DNA of 64,000 nucleotides from Ferrigenium straubiae (GCA_019449655.1 JAHQXD010000002.1:260321-324320); one strand, 5' to 3'. Counted from the first letter of the stretch, positions 53,820 through 64,000 are shown. Notes: generated from the letters alone by a model not told the origin. Made by a program: numbers and translations.

Positions 53820-56537
53820 CTACTGCCTGCGCCTCAGCCACGTCTTTTCGATTTCCACCGCCGCAAACAGCACCACACCGAATAGCAGGATGCGCCACCA
53901 CGCCATCGCATCGAGGGCGGAGGTGCCGAACAGTCGCTGGAGCAGCGGTGCGTAGGTGAACAGCGCCTGCAACGCGACGGCTACGGCGATCGAGATGAGC
54001 ACTGGGCGCGATCCGGTAAAGGTGTTTGCGCCACAGGACGACGCAAGCAGGAAACGGCAGTTGAACAGGTAGAAGATTTCACCCATGACTATCGCGTTCA
54101 CTGCCGCGGTGCGCGCGGTCTCGATACTCGCGCCGTGCCCCTGTTCCCAGAGGAAGAAGCCCAGCGCGCCGGCCACCATCAGGCATGACACCAGAAATAC
54201 GCGCCACAGCAGGAACCGGCTGAGCAGCGGCTCCGCCGGATCGCGCGGCGGGCGGCGCATCACGCCCGCTTCCGGCGCCTCGAAAGCCAGCGCCAGCGAC
54301 AGCGTGACGGCGGTGACCATGTTCACCCACAGGATTTGCACCGGCGTGATCGGCAGCGTCAGGCCGAGGAAGATCGCAGCGACGACGACCATCGCCTCGC
54401 CGCCGTTGGTCGGCAGGATGAACACGATGGCTTTTTTCAGGTTGTCGTAAACGGTGCGTCCTTCTTCCACCGCCGCATCGATCGAGGCGAAATTGTCGTC
54501 GGCCAGCACCATCCCGGCCGCCTCGCGCGCCGCCTCGGTGCCTTTTTTACCCATTGCCACGCCGACATCGGCTCGCTTCAGCGCGGGCGCATCGTTCACG
54601 CCGTCGCCGGTCATCGCCACCACTGCGCCGTTGGCCTGCAACGCCTGCACCAGGCTGAGTTTGTGCTCCGGGCTGGCGCGGGCAAAGATGTCTGCCCGGG
54701 TTGCCGCGACACGCAGGGCAGCCTCGTCCATTTGTTCGATTTCCGCGCCACTCAGCGCGCCTTCCGCCGCCAGGCCGAAGCGCGCGCCGATGGCGCACGC
54801 GGTATCGAGATGGTCACCCGTGATCATCTTTACCGAGATGCCGGCTTCGCGGCAGCGTGCCACGGCAAGCAAGGCCTCGTCGCGCGGCGGGTCGCCGATG
54901 CCGAACACGCCGAGCAGCGAAAAGCCGTGCCTTACATCGGCCATGCTGAGCTCGCGCTGCTCCTTGCCGGCGGGGCGCATCGCTATGGCGAGCAGGCGCA
55001 GTCCCTGCCGCGCCGCATCCTGCATCGCCTGCTGCCAGTCGATGAGGCGCAAAGGACGATCCTCGCCGTCCGCGCGCTCGAACTGGCATATTTCCAGCAC
55101 GCTTTCCGGTGCGCCCTTGAGGATGATGAAGCCGTGCCCTTCGAGATCGTGGTGCAGCGTCGCCATGAAGCGATGCTGCGACTCGAACGGGATCAGGTCG
55201 GTGCGGCGCAGCGCCTCGCGTTCGAAGGAGATGTCGAGTCCGCTTTTGGCGGCTAGCGTGAGCAGCGCGCCTTCGGTAGGGTCGCCTTCAATGTGCCAGC
55301 CCGCACCGGTGGCAGGATACGCGTGCAGTTCCGCATCGTTGCACAGCAGCGCGGTGCGTCCCAGTTCGATCAGCTCGGGGAAATCGTCGACGAATACCTC
55401 GCGCCCGGCGATGGAAAAACCGCCATGCGGCGAATAGCCGCTGCCGCTGACCTCGAATACGCGGCCTGCGGTGAGGACGCGCTGTACGGTCATCTCGTTC
55501 CGGGTCAGCGTGCCGGTCTTGTCGGAGCAGATCACCGTCACCGAGCCGAGCGTTTCCACCGCAGGCAGACGGCGGATGATGGCGTTGCGTTTTGCCATGC
55601 GCTGCACGCCGATGGCCAGCGTGATGGTCATCACGGCGGGCAGTCCTTCCGGGATGGCGGCAACCGCCAGGCCGACAGCGGCAAGGAACATTTCCGGCCA
55701 GCCGTAGCCGCGCATCCACACGCCGAAGGCAAAGGTCAGTCCGGCCAGCAGCAGGATGGCCGCGGTCAGTTGCTGGCCGAAACGCGTCATCTGGCGCAGC
55801 AGCGGCGTTTCCAGGGCGGTTACTGCGGCGATCATGCCGCTGATGCGGCCAATCTCGGTCGCCGCACCGGTGGCGACCGCTACACCGCGCGCCTGCCCAT
55901 AGACCACCAGCGTGCCGGAGTAAGCCATGCAGCTGCGGTCGCCGATTACGGCCTGCGCATCCACCGTCGCGGTGTTCTTTCCCACCGTCGCCGATTCGCC
56001 GGTCAGCGCGGCCTCCTCGACACGCAACTGGTGCGCTTCAATCAGGCGCAAATCGGCGGGCACCTTGTCGCCGGAGGCCAGCAGCACGATGTCGCCGGTC
56101 ACCACCTGTTCCGCCGGAATCTCGCGCCGCTGCCCGTCGCGCAGCACCGTCGCGTTCGGTGACAGCATGTTGCGGATGGCGTCCAGCGCGCGTTCCGCCT
56201 TGCCTTCCTGGATGACCCCGATGATGGCGTTGATCAGCACCACGCCGGCGATTACGCCGCAGTCCACCCAGTGGCCGAGCAGTGCGGTGATCAGCGCGGA
56301 GACCAGCAGCACGTAGATCAGGACGTTGTTGAACTGGCGTGCGAAACGCACCAGCAGGCTGTCGCCCTTCGCGGCGGGCAGGCGGTTCGGGCCGTATTGC
56401 TGCAGGCGGCGCGCTGCTTCGTCTTTGGGTAATCCGGCATGATCCGCCGCTAGCGCGCGCAACACTTCCTGCACCGGCAGGCTGTGCCAATCGGAAGAGT
56501 GTTCGGGGTGTGAGGTGAGGCCAACAGCTTTATTCAT
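53820..56537 (-). CDS. P2-type cation-transporting ATPase
   Basis: A 905-residue P-type ATPase with an N-terminal cation ATPase domain, about ten membrane helices, AAIPEGLPAVMTITLAIG in helix 4, and the phosphorylation site CSDKTGTLTRNEMT. TGES, MTGDGVNDAPAL and the C-terminal helix bundle are present. The PEGLP motif resembles Ca2+/Mn2+ pumps of the PacL type, but the ion is not certain. The start at 56537 is backed by GAGGGTG; the longer frame upstream is unlikely. Confidence 0.92.
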   Translation of the reverse strand: MNKAVGLTSHPEHSSDWHSLPVQEVLRALAADHAGLPKDEAARRLQQYGPNRLPAAKGDSLLVRFARQFNNVLIYVLLVSALITALLGHWVDCGVIAGVVLINAIIGVIQEGKAERALDAIRNMLSPNATVLRDGQRREIPAEQVVTGDIVLLASGDKVPADLRLIEAHQLRVEEAALTGESATVGKNTATVDAQAVIGDRSCMAYSGTLVVYGQARGVAVATGAATEIGRISGMIAAVTALETPLLRQMTRFGQQLTAAILLLAGLTFAFGVWMRGYGWPEMFLAAVGLAVAAIPEGLPAVMTITLAIGVQRMAKRNAIIRRLPAVETLGSVTVICSDKTGTLTRNEMTVQRVLTAGRVFEVSGSGYSPHGGFSIAGREVFVDDFPELIELGRTALLCNDAELHAYPATGAGWHIEGDPTEGALLTLAAKSGLDISFEREALRRTDLIPFESQHRFMATLHHDLEGHGFIILKGAPESVLEICQFERADGEDRPLRLIDWQQAMQDAARQGLRLLAIAMRPAGKEQRELSMADVRHGFSLLGVFGIGDPPRDEALLAVARCREAGISVKMITGDHLDTACAIGARFGLAAEGALSGAEIEQMDEAALRVAATRADIFARASPEHKLSLVQALQANGAVVAMTGDGVNDAPALKRADVGVAMGKKGTEAAREAAGMVLADDNFASIDAAVEEGRTVYDNLKKAIVFILPTNGGEAMVVVAAIFLGLTLPITPVQILWVNMVTAVTLSLALAFEAPEAGVMRRPPRDPAEPLLSRFLLWRVFLVSCLMVAGALGFFLWEQGHGASIETARTAAVNAIVMGEIFYLFNCRFLLASSCGANTFTGSRPVLISIAVAVALQALFTYAPLLQRLFGTSALDAMAWWRILLFGVVLFAAVEIEKTWLRRRQ

Positions 56538-56648
56538 TTTCACCCTCGAGAACGATGTGGTGAATAGATCAAATGGCGGATACGTGCCTGACGGCACTTA
56601 TCCGCTTTGCTGCTGCTATTGCGCTAAGTTGGCTGCGCCTTATGCCGG

Positions 56649-57104
56649 TTAATGGCTGATGCGGGTTACGCCGCTGCCGGTCAGCACGCGTACCCTTTCA
56701 CCGGGCTGGAATTTCTCGTCCCCCGCCTGGGTTACCGCGATCAGCTTGCCGTCATCGAATTTGACGGTGATTTCCATGGCGGATTGACGGGTCGCACCCT
56801 CTTCGATGGCAGAGCCCACCACGCCGCCGGCCACCGTACCCAGTACGGCGCCCACTGAGCTGCCCTTGCCGGAGCCGGCATTGCTGCCTCCAATGCCCCC
56901 CACCACCGCTCCTGCTGCGGTGCCGATCCCAGACTTGGTGCCTTCGATCAGCACCTCGCGCACGCTCTCGACCGTGGCCATGCGCACGTCCTCAACCTGC
57001 CGGGCCTGGTCGCGGGTGTACGTCGAGCCTGACAGGCCGGAAGCGCATCCCGCGAGGGCGGCGATAGCCAGTAATAGAGCGGTTGCTTTGCCGAAGTTAA
57101 ACAT
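56649..57104 (-). CDS. Glycine-zipper outer-membrane lipoprotein (SlyB-like)
   Basis: A 151-residue lipoprotein with LAGC lipobox (about residue 20), a glycine-zipper membrane segment (GTAAGAVVGGIGGSNAGSGK then VGAVLGTVAGGVVGSAIEE) and a small beta domain ending FQPGERVRVLTGSGVTRI. It is of the SlyB/Pcp type and resembles the protein at 44467. The start at 57104 has AAGGGA upstream. Stands alone between the ATPase and gcvPB. Confidence 0.87.
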   Translation of the reverse strand: MFNFGKATALLLAIAALAGCASGLSGSTYTRDQARQVEDVRMATVESVREVLIEGTKSGIGTAAGAVVGGIGGSNAGSGKGSSVGAVLGTVAGGVVGSAIEEGATRQSAMEITVKFDDGKLIAVTQAGDEKFQPGERVRVLTGSGVTRISH

Positions 57105-57135
57105 GGAGATCCCTTTCATAAAGTAACGCCAAGCG

Positions 57136-58587
57136 TCAGTCGTTAGACTTCCACGTCAAGTCAAGTTCCCGCGCGGCCTTCACGTCGTCGAGGCGGCGCA
57201 CCGGCATGGTGTGCGGCGCGCCCTTCACGAGTTCCGGCGTGGCATGGGCCTCGTCGCGGATTTCCTTCATCGCGTTGACGAAGGCGTCCAGCGTCTCCTT
57301 CGATTCGGTTTCGGTCGGCTCGATGAGCAGGCACTCCGGCACCAGCATCGGGAAGTAGGTGGTGGGCGGGTGAAAGCCCTTGTCCAGCAGGCGCTTCGCG
57401 ACGTCCATCGCGGAGATGCCGGTCGCGTCCTTGAGCGGCTTCATCGAGACGATGAACTCGTGGCTGGCGCGGCGCTGCGGGAAGGCAACGGTAAAACCGG
57501 CCTTGGTGAGTTCCGCCATCAGGTAGTTGGCATTCAGCGTGGCGAATTCGGCGACGCGGTGCATGCCTTCCGCGCCGAGCATGCGTGCATACACGTAGGC
57601 GCGCAGCAGGATGCCGATGTTGCCGCTGAAGGCGGACAGGTGGCCGATGGATTGCGGCAAGTCCTGCTCGGTTAAGTAGCGATAGGCTTCGTCCTGTTTA
57701 GCGACTACCGGCAGCGGCAGGAACGGCAGCAAACGCTGCGCGACGCCTACCGCGCCCGCGCCCGGCCCGCCGCCGCCGTGCGGCGTGGAGAAGGTCTTGT
57801 GCAGGTTCATGTGGATCACGTCGAAGCCCATGTCGCCGGGCTTGACCTTGCCGAGGATCGCGTTCAGGTTTGCGCCGTCGTAATACAGCAGGCCGCCCGC
57901 GTCGTGCACGATCTTCTGGATGTCGGCGATACGTTTTTCGAACACGCCCAGCGTGGATGGATTGGTCAGCATCAACCCGGCGGTCTGCGGGCCAGTTGCG
58001 GCGCGCAGCGCTTCGAGATCGACGTCGCCGTTCGCGTCGGTCGGAATTTCCTTCACCGTGTAGCCGCACATCACCGCGGTCGCGGGGTTGGTGCCGTGCG
58101 CCGCGTCCGGCACGATGATCTCGGTGCGCGCCGTATCATTGCGCGCCTCGTGGTAGGCGCGGATCATCGCGATGCCCGCGAACTCGCCCTGCGCGCCGGC
58201 CATCGGCATCAGCGATACACCCGCCATACCGGTCACGTCTTTCAATATTTCCTGCAGGTCATGCAGGCACGCGAGCACGCCCTGCCCGGTGGCTTCCGGC
58301 GCGAGCGGATGGCGCGCGAGGAAGTTCGGCAGCATCGAAAGCTGGTTGCAGGCGCGCGGGTTGTACTTCATCGTGCAGGAGCCGAGCGGGTAGAAGTGCG
58401 TGTCGATGGAGAAGTTCTTCTGCGACAGCTCGGTGTAGTGGCGCACCACGTCCATCTCCGAGGCTTCCGGCAGCAGCGGCTTATCCCCGCGCAGCAGCGC
58501 AGCCGGGATGCCGCCGGCTGCTGCGGCGTGCTGCGGAGCCTGTGCTGCATTGCGGCGGCCGGGATGGGAGCGTTCAAAAATCAGCAT
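57136..58587 (-). CDS. gcvPB: Glycine dehydrogenase (decarboxylating) subunit 2
   Basis: The C-terminal half of the split P-protein of the glycine cleavage system. [12 protein letters not shown] near residue 70 and [16 protein letters not shown], with the PLP lysine at about K264, are conserved. With GcvPA it decarboxylates glycine and loads the aminomethyl group on GcvH. The final codons (…SND) and stop coincide with a copy of the GTCTAACGACT repeat also found after gcvT. Last gene of the operon. Confidence 0.96.
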   Translation of the reverse strand: MLIFERSHPGRRNAAQAPQHAAAAGGIPAALLRGDKPLLPEASEMDVVRHYTELSQKNFSIDTHFYPLGSCTMKYNPRACNQLSMLPNFLARHPLAPEATGQGVLACLHDLQEILKDVTGMAGVSLMPMAGAQGEFAGIAMIRAYHEARNDTARTEIIVPDAAHGTNPATAVMCGYTVKEIPTDANGDVDLEALRAATGPQTAGLMLTNPSTLGVFEKRIADIQKIVHDAGGLLYYDGANLNAILGKVKPGDMGFDVIHMNLHKTFSTPHGGGGPGAGAVGVAQRLLPFLPLPVVAKQDEAYRYLTEQDLPQSIGHLSAFSGNIGILLRAYVYARMLGAEGMHRVAEFATLNANYLMAELTKAGFTVAFPQRRASHEFIVSMKPLKDATGISAMDVAKRLLDKGFHPPTTYFPMLVPECLLIEPTETESKETLDAFVNAMKEIRDEAHATPELVKGAPHTMPVRRLDDVKAARELDLTWKSND

Positions 58588-58684
58588 GATGTGTAACCTT
58601 AGTGAGACAGTTGATTCGTAGGTTGGTGGTTTTAGCGCTAAGCTGGAAAATATTTTATTGATCCCGCCAAGCGAAGTTCGAAGT

Positions 58685-58740
58685 CCGTTTGCCCTGAGGT
58701 ATCGAAGGGTGAACGGGCTTCGATACCTCAGCCCGAACGG
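58685..58740. repeat. Inverted repeat between tpx and gcvPB
   Basis: Two arms around CCTGAGGTATCGAAG and CTTCGATACCTCAG form a long near-perfect hairpin, with CCGTTT and GAACGG at the outer ends. It is a member of the dispersed TTCGA-CTCAG family of this window and lies in the tpx-gcvPB gap of the operon. Confidence 0.7.
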
Positions 58741-58746
58741 TAAGTT

Positions 58747-59256
58747 TTAAATGGCCTTCAGTGCCGCCAGTGCCGCATCGTAATTCGGCTCGTTCTTGAT
58801 CTCGCTGACCAGCTCGGTATAGCGCACCACGTTGTTGCCATCCAGCACGATCACCGCGCGCGTGGCGAGCCCGACCAGCACGCCGCTGGCGATCTCCACG
58901 CCGTAGTTGCGCAGGAACTCGCGGCCGCGCATCAGGGACAGGTTGACCACGTTGTTCAGGCCTTCGCTGGCGCAGAAACGCGATTGGGCAAACGGCAGGT
59001 CGGCGGAGATGGTGATCACCACGGCATTGTCCAGCGTGCTTGCAACCTGGTTGAAGCGCCGTTCGGAAGCCGCGCAGGTTGCCGTGTCCAGGCTGGGGAC
59101 GATGTTCAGCACCTTGCGCTTGTTGCCGAAACTGGCCAGCGTGATGTCCTGCAGATCCTTGTTCACCAGCGAAAATTCCGGTGCGGTTTGTCCTACCTTG
59201 GGGAAGTTGCCGTTCAGTTGCACGGGGTTGCCGCCGAGTGTCGTACTGTGTGCCAT
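58747..59256 (-). CDS. tpx: Thiol peroxidase (atypical 2-Cys, Tpx)
   Basis: A 169-residue periplasm/cytosol peroxidase that reduces hydroperoxides with thioredoxin. The peroxidatic C61 ([10 protein letters not shown]) and resolving C95 (SRFCASEG) are at the same positions as in E. coli Tpx. The alanines in DTATCAAS vary from the common DTPVCATS. It sits in the gcv operon, between gcvPA and gcvPB. Confidence 0.95.
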   Translation of the reverse strand: MAHSTTLGGNPVQLNGNFPKVGQTAPEFSLVNKDLQDITLASFGNKRKVLNIVPSLDTATCAASERRFNQVASTLDNAVVITISADLPFAQSRFCASEGLNNVVNLSLMRGREFLRNYGVEIASGVLVGLATRAVIVLDGNNVVRYTELVSEIKNEPNYDAALAALKAI

Positions 59257-59284
59257 ATCGTTCTCCCTGTGAAGTTAGTGAAAC

Positions 59285-60637
59285 CTAGTGAAGTGCGTGG
59301 CGTAACGCCGCCACAAAGCGTTGCAAATCCTCATTGGTCTTGGTTTCGGTGGCGCACACCAGGATCGCGTTGCCCAGTTGCGGGTAGTGCGGTTTCAGGT
59401 CAAAGCCGCCCGAGATGCCCTGATCGGCCATGCTCGCCAGCACTTTGGCGGAAGACTCGGGCAAATGCAAGACCACTTCGTGGAAATGCGGCGCGATGAA
59501 CAGCCGCTTCACACCTGGGATGCCGCCGGCCTGCACTGCGAGGGCCTGCGTGTTGGCATGCGAAGCTGCGGCAACGCGGCGCAGCCCGTCGCTGCCGAGC
59601 AGCGCCATGTGTATGGTTGCAGCGGTGACCATCAGCCCCTGGTTGGAGCAGATGTTGGAAGTCGCCTTGGCGCGGCGGATATGCTGTTCGCGTGCCTGCA
59701 GCGTCAGCGTGAAGCCCGGCTTGCCGTCCAGATCGACGGTGCGGCCGATGATGCGCCCCGGCATCTGGCGCACCAGCGCCTGCTTGCAGCACATGAAGCC
59801 AAAGTATGGGCCGCCGCTGGAGAGCGGTGCGCCGAGCGGTTGGCCGTCGCCTACCGCAATATCCGCGCCTTTTTCGGCCCATTGTCCCGGCGCTTTCAGC
59901 AGGGCGAGCGACAGCGGGTTCGCCAGCGCGATGGCCAGCGCGTTTTGCGCATGCGCCCAGGCGGTCAGCGCATCGACGTCTTCCAGCGCGCCGAAGAAGT
60001 TCGGCTGCGGGATGACCAGCGCGGCGAGATCGCTGCCCGCGTGCTGTTTCAGCGCCTTGAGGTCGGTGGTGCCGGTCGCGGCGTCGAACGGGACCTCCAC
60101 CAGTTCGATGTTCTGCAGCCTGACGATGCTCTGCGCGACGCTGCGGTACAGCGGGCTGACCGTGGCGGGGATCAGCACGCGGCGCGAAGACTTGTGCGAA
60201 CGCACCGCCATCAGGATCGCCTCGGCCAGTGCGGACGCGCCGTCGTACAGGCTGGCGTTGGACGCGTCCATGCCGGTCAGCGACGCGATCATGGTTTGGT
60301 ATTCGTAGAGCGTTTGCAGCGTGCCCTGGCTGGCCTCGGCCTGATACGGAGTGTAGGCGGTGTAGTACTCGCCGCGCGTGGCGATCTCCCAGACTGCGGC
60401 GGGGATATGGTGCTCATAGGCACCCGCGCCGATGAAGTTGAGCGGCTGGCCGTCCTGCGCGGCACGCTCCTGCATCAGGCGCGCAACCTGCATCTCGTTC
60501 AGGCCGTCGCCGATGGCGGTCAGCTTGCCGCTTTTCAGCGCGGCGGGAATTTCATCGAACAGCGCGTCGATGTTCTTCGCGCCGATGCTCGCGAGCATCG
60601 CCGCGATGTCCTGCTCGGTGTGGGGGATGAAGGGCAT
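59285..60637 (-). CDS. gcvPA: Glycine dehydrogenase (decarboxylating) subunit 1
   Basis: The N-terminal half of the split P-protein (450 residues). [17 protein letters not shown] at the N-terminus, [36 protein letters not shown] and [10 protein letters not shown] are family-typical. It works as a complex with GcvPB. Directly downstream of gcvH, with tpx intervening before gcvPB. Confidence 0.96.
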   Translation of the reverse strand: MPFIPHTEQDIAAMLASIGAKNIDALFDEIPAALKSGKLTAIGDGLNEMQVARLMQERAAQDGQPLNFIGAGAYEHHIPAAVWEIATRGEYYTAYTPYQAEASQGTLQTLYEYQTMIASLTGMDASNASLYDGASALAEAILMAVRSHKSSRRVLIPATVSPLYRSVAQSIVRLQNIELVEVPFDAATGTTDLKALKQHAGSDLAALVIPQPNFFGALEDVDALTAWAHAQNALAIALANPLSLALLKAPGQWAEKGADIAVGDGQPLGAPLSSGGPYFGFMCCKQALVRQMPGRIIGRTVDLDGKPGFTLTLQAREQHIRRAKATSNICSNQGLMVTAATIHMALLGSDGLRRVAAASHANTQALAVQAGGIPGVKRLFIAPHFHEVVLHLPESSAKVLASMADQGISGGFDLKPHYPQLGNAILVCATETKTNEDLQRFVAALRHALH

Positions 60638-60661
60638 TTTATAAACCGTGAAAAGTGAAAG

Positions 60662-60712
60662 GTGAAACGTGAAAGGTGGGAAAGGCGCTGCGTTTCACTT
60701 TTCACGTTTCAC
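60662..60712. repeat. GTGAAACGTGAAA inverted repeat between gcvH and gcvPA
   Basis: A 13-bp perfect stem (GTGAAACGTGAAA at 60662-60674 against 60700-60712), part of a purine-rich array of GTGAAA units beginning near 60648. It would form a hairpin in the operon mRNA just upstream of gcvH's stop-distal gap. Confidence 0.65.
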
Positions 60713-60716
60713 AGAT

Positions 60717-61118
60717 TTAATGGGCTTCGCTGTCCACGACGGCCTGATACGCCGCCGCATCCATCAGTGCCGCGACATCGGCCGCGTTGTCCGGCTTCAT
60801 CCTGAACATCCACGCGCCGTACGCGTCGGCGTTGATTTTCTCGGGGGCGCTGCCCAGTTCATTGTTCACCGCGACCACTTCGCCGGAAACCGGCGCGTAC
60901 ACGTCGGCGGCGGCCTTGACCGATTCCACGACCGCGCATTCTTCCTTGGCCTTGAGCTTGCGTCCGACTGCGGGGTTCTCGACGAACACCATATCGCCCA
61001 GCAGTTCCTGCGCGTGCTGGGTGATGCCGATGCTGATGGTGCCGTCGGCTTCGCTCCTGATCCATTCATGGGAGGCGGTGTACTTTAAATTACTTGGCAG
61101 GTTGCTCGGGTTGCTCAT
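60717..61118 (-). CDS. gcvH: Glycine cleavage system H protein
   Basis: A 133-residue lipoyl carrier protein. [27 protein letters not shown] is split by domain strands, and the lipoylated lysine is K68 in [11 protein letters not shown]. It shuttles the aminomethyl group between P, T and L proteins. Follows gcvT; L protein is not in this operon, which is normal. Confidence 0.96.
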   Translation of the reverse strand: MSNPSNLPSNLKYTASHEWIRSEADGTISIGITQHAQELLGDMVFVENPAVGRKLKAKEECAVVESVKAAADVYAPVSGEVVAVNNELGSAPEKINADAYGAWMFRMKPDNAADVAALMDAAAYQAVVDSEAH

Positions 61119-61131
61119 TTTGAATCTCCAG

Positions 61132-61185
61132 TTGTTAGTCGTTAGACGTTAGTCGCTAGTTGGTTTTGTCGCAGTGCGGTTTTAA

Positions 61186-61203
<18 letters not shown>
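61132..61203. repeat. GTTAGTC/GTTAGAC repeat between gcvT and gcvH
   Basis: A tandem run of related heptamers (GTTAGTC, GTTAGAC, GTTAGTC, GCTAGTT) from about 61135 is followed by partly complementary AACTAACCGCTAACGAC. Its right end supplies the last codons and stop of gcvT, and the same unit ends gcvPB (57131-57145). Confidence 0.55.
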
Positions 61204-62457
<1,254 letters not shown>

Positions 62458-62475
62458 GTTCGCTTTCTGCAAATG

Positions 62476-62504
62476 AAAAAGGCGCAGCGCAGTTGCGCTA
62501 CGCC
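62476..62504 (-). terminator. Intrinsic terminator in the gcvT leader
   Basis: On the minus strand GGCGTAGCGCA pairs with TGCGCTGCGCC and is followed by TTTTT, nineteen bases before the gcvT start. It directly follows the second glycine aptamer, as expected of a riboswitch expression platform. Confidence 0.8.
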
Positions 62505-62685
62505 CCATCTGTCCTTGGTACCTGAGAGATTGCAGCTCACGCTGCGTGCCCCTTCGGTGATTGGTTAATCCAACACTCTCCAGATTTGCCTGTCCCCATG
62601 GTTCCTTGTACCTGAGCGGTTGCGGGTGTTGCGCCTTCGGCGGTGTCGCAGTCCGTGAAACGGAGCCGGGCGACACGCTCTCCCA
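62505..62685 (-). promoter_or_regulatory. Tandem glycine riboswitch in the gcvT leader
   Basis: Two aptamers in series read on the minus strand. Each has GGAGAG near its 5' side, a CGAAG-type core (CACCGCCGAAGGCGCAA, then CACCGAAGGGGCA) and the conserved 3' CUCAGGUA-CAAGGA-CAG string. The pair matches the cooperative glycine riboswitch. It lies between the gcvT promoter and a terminator, so glycine probably relieves termination and turns on the cleavage operon. Confidence 0.93.
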
Positions 62686-62706
62686 TGGGCCTGAACGGCA
62701 GAGTGA

Positions 62707-62735
62707 ATTATGCCGCAAAGGGAAAGGACTGACAA
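62707..62735 (-). promoter_or_regulatory. Promoter of the gcv operon
   Basis: TTGTCA (62730-62735), a 17-base spacer and CATAAT (62707-62712) on the minus strand, each matching the sigma-70 consensus at five of six bases. It is about 20 bases upstream of the first glycine aptamer. Confidence 0.75.
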
Positions 62736-62752
62736 ATGAAGACACTGAAAAG

Positions 62753-62780
62753 TCCGTTCGCCCTGAGCTTATCGAAGGGC
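62753..62780. repeat. Single TTCGA-CTCAGGGCGAACGG repeat copy
   Basis: GTCCGTTCGCCCTGAGCTTA and the following TCGAAGGG form one arm of the dispersed repeat seen at 11946 and 58685. It lies between prmC and the gcv promoter. Confidence 0.6.
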
Positions 62781-62785
62781 GGAAG

Positions 62786-63772
62786 CTATCGGGGGATCGC
62801 CCCGCCGCTTACCCGCTCGATGTCCGCGAGGTCGCGCGCCGAAAACACCCCGGCGTACTCCGCCGCATCGAGCAGTTCGCGCACCCGTGTGGCCTGGTCG
62901 TAGCCGTGTTCGAACAGCAGCCAGCCGCCGGGGTTGAGATGATCTTTCGCCTGCGCGACGATGCGGCGAATGTCGTCCAGCCCGTCTGCGCCGGAAGCCA
63001 GCGCACCGTGCGGCTCGAAGCGCAGGTCGCCCTGCGCGAGATGCGCGTCGCCCTCGGCGATGTAGGGCGGGTTGGAGACGATCAGGTCGAAGCGTTCGCC
63101 GGCCAATGCCGAGAACCAGTCGCTGCACAGCAGGCGCACGTTGGCGATCAAAATATCCGTTCGCACTGACCCTTCGACTTCGCTCAGGACTAAAGGCTTT
63201 GTCGAAATGTGAGCGGGTTCATGTTGAACCAACAGCCGCAGCGCATTTTCCCGCGCCACCTCCAGCGCCTCGGGCGAAGCATCCACCGCCGTGACCTCGA
63301 CATCCGGCCGCGCACGGGCGATGGCAAGCGCGATCGCGCCGCTGCCGGTGCCGAGGTCGAGCACACGGAACGCCCCTCTCCCTCCGCTACGCTCTTCCCT
63401 CTCCCGTTCACGGGAGAGGGGCAGGGGAGAGGGAATACGCTCGAGCGCCAGCTCCACCAGCAACTCGGTCTCGGGGCGCGGGATCAGCGTCGCGGGCGTG
63501 ACTTTGAAGTTCAGCCCGAAAAATTCGCGCTCGCCGAGGATATAGGCCAGCGGCTCACCCTTGAGGCGGCGCTGCAGCAGCGCGCGGTAACTCGCTTCCT
63601 GCGCGTCATCGAGCACCTGCTCGGGATGCGCCAGCAGATGCGCGCGCGACACGCCCAGCACCTGCTGCAACAGCATCTGTACCTCGATACGCGCAGTGTT
63701 AGAGTTCAGCGCCAGCGCGGATTCGAGCACGGCTTTATTTTGCGTCTGGAAGGACTGGATAGCGTACGGCAT
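62786..63772 (-). CDS. prmC: Peptide chain release factor glutamine methyltransferase, with two in-frame repeat insertions
   Basis: Methylates the GGQ glutamine of RF1/RF2. It has the N-terminal helical domain, [12 protein letters not shown], the SAM site [16 protein letters not shown] and the catalytic NPPY. At 328 residues it is longer than usual (about 280-295). One insertion (about 20 residues, [11 protein letters not shown] and on) precedes VLDLGTGSG; a second (about 29 residues with [15 protein letters not shown]) lies before [10 protein letters not shown]. Both are repeat DNA. It stands upstream of the gcv leader on the same strand. Confidence 0.92.
   Translation of the reverse strand: MPYAIQSFQTQNKAVLESALALNSNTARIEVQMLLQQVLGVSRAHLLAHPEQVLDDAQEASYRALLQRRLKGEPLAYILGEREFFGLNFKVTPATLIPRPETELLVELALERIPSPLPLSREREREERSGGRGAFRVLDLGTGSGAIALAIARARPDVEVTAVDASPEALEVARENALRLLVQHEPAHISTKPLVLSEVEGSVRTDILIANVRLLCSDWFSALAGERFDLIVSNPPYIAEGDAHLAQGDLRFEPHGALASGADGLDDIRRIVAQAKDHLNPGGWLLFEHGYDQATRVRELLDAAEYAGVFSARDLADIERVSGGAIPR
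63145..63235. repeat. In-frame TTCGA-CTCAGG repeat inside prmC
   Basis: The stretch around CCCTTCGACTTCGCTCAGGA is a copy of the TTCGA/CTCAG repeat family; with its flanks it adds about 29 residues to PrmC between two conserved motifs without a stop codon. Boundaries are approximate. Confidence 0.6.
63370..63437. repeat. In-frame CCCTCTCCC-type repeat inside prmC
   Basis: CCCTCTCCCGTTCACGGGAG and the following GGGAGAGGGAATA match the repeat inside bioA at 3337-3432 almost base for base. It adds about 20 residues before the SAM motif of PrmC and keeps the frame. Confidence 0.7.
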
Positions 63773-63839
63773 AGACTAATTAGATATGGGAGTGCAGCTA
63801 TCAAAATGTTAAATGCCCTTAATTCCTTAAGTTGAGGCG

Positions 63840-64000
63840 CTAAATACGGAACGCGGCTTTAGTGACTGCAATTCGCTCAGCTAAGTTTCTGACAGCCATT
63901 GTTAGAAAATTCGATAAGTCGGAGCCTTCACTGTAGTTCGTTGAATAGAGCGTAGAGACACGTCGGTCTGCGACAAACTGATAAGCATTAGACCATTTCT
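63840..64000 (-). CDS. Possible 3' end of a gene running off the window
   Basis: On the minus strand a frame is open from the window edge for some 52 codons to a TAG at 63840-63842. It reads like a natural protein end (LYSTNYSEGSDLSNFLTMAV, then RNLAERIAVTKAAFRI). No family is recognised. The stretch is AT-richer than prmC. It could be the C-terminus of an accessory gene. Confidence 0.35.
   Translation of the reverse strand, partial: KWSNAYQFVADRRVSTLYSTNYSEGSDLSNFLTMAVRNLAERIAVTKAAFRI

Overview
The window reads as chromosomal DNA of a betaproteobacterium, most likely the Nitrosomonadales/Gallionellaceae (Sideroxydans or Gallionella type). This rests on protein character, GC-rich codon use, a betaproteobacterial-style SAH riboswitch before ahcY, the split glycine dehydrogenase (gcvPA/gcvPB) and iron/oxygen-linked signalling genes. 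The exact species is inference. No tRNA, rRNA, CRISPR array or intact insertion sequence was seen.

Layout: (1) 1-1.4 kb is accessory DNA: a HEPN-type protein whose gene is bounded like an integron cassette, plus a small WYL-like protein. (2) 1.4-14.8 kb is mostly housekeeping: a TIGR01777 epimerase, bioA, dacB, a MidA-type methyltransferase, pteridine reductase, ttcA, trhP, metF, a small membrane protein, ahcY behind an SAH riboswitch, and an HD-GYP phosphodiesterase. (3) 14.9-43.6 kb is a long surface-glycan locus. It begins with waaA/waaC and a WecA/WbpL-like initiating transferase with a WbpM-like 4,6-dehydratase. It continues through many glycosyltransferases (one a fusion of two GT4 domains, one with a GT-D-like signature), an O-antigen ligase/polymerase-like protein, an MBOAT plus SGNH acetylation pair and several FkbM/DUF268-type methyltransferase-like proteins. 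It ends with UDP-xylose synthase, manC, gmd and fcl (GDP-mannose to GDP-fucose). No flippase or ABC exporter is present in the window. (4) 43.6-47.4 kb holds a fructosamine kinase, a glycine-zipper lipoprotein, a PfkB kinase and an amino acid permease.

(5) 47.4-53.7 kb is an unusual signalling block. A SARP/BTAD regulator carrying a degenerate nucleotide-cyclase domain diverges from GAF-HD-GYP-hemerythrin, PAS-MCP and hemerythrin-PP2C genes. Two pairs of heptamer direct repeats with 11-bp spacing lie between the divergent genes and look like a SARP operator. (6) 53.8-57.1 kb has a P2-type cation ATPase and a second glycine-zipper lipoprotein. (7) 57.1-62.8 kb is the glycine cleavage operon gcvT-gcvH-gcvPA-tpx-gcvPB, led by a promoter, a tandem glycine riboswitch and an intrinsic terminator. 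(8) prmC and the end of a partial gene close the window.

Short palindromic repeats of several families recur through the window. Some lie between genes, and four lie inside conserved genes (TIGR01777 epimerase, bioA and prmC twice), always keeping the reading frame. The strongest leads are the HEPN cassette, the SARP-cyclase/hemerythrin block with its putative operator, and the in-frame repeat insertions.
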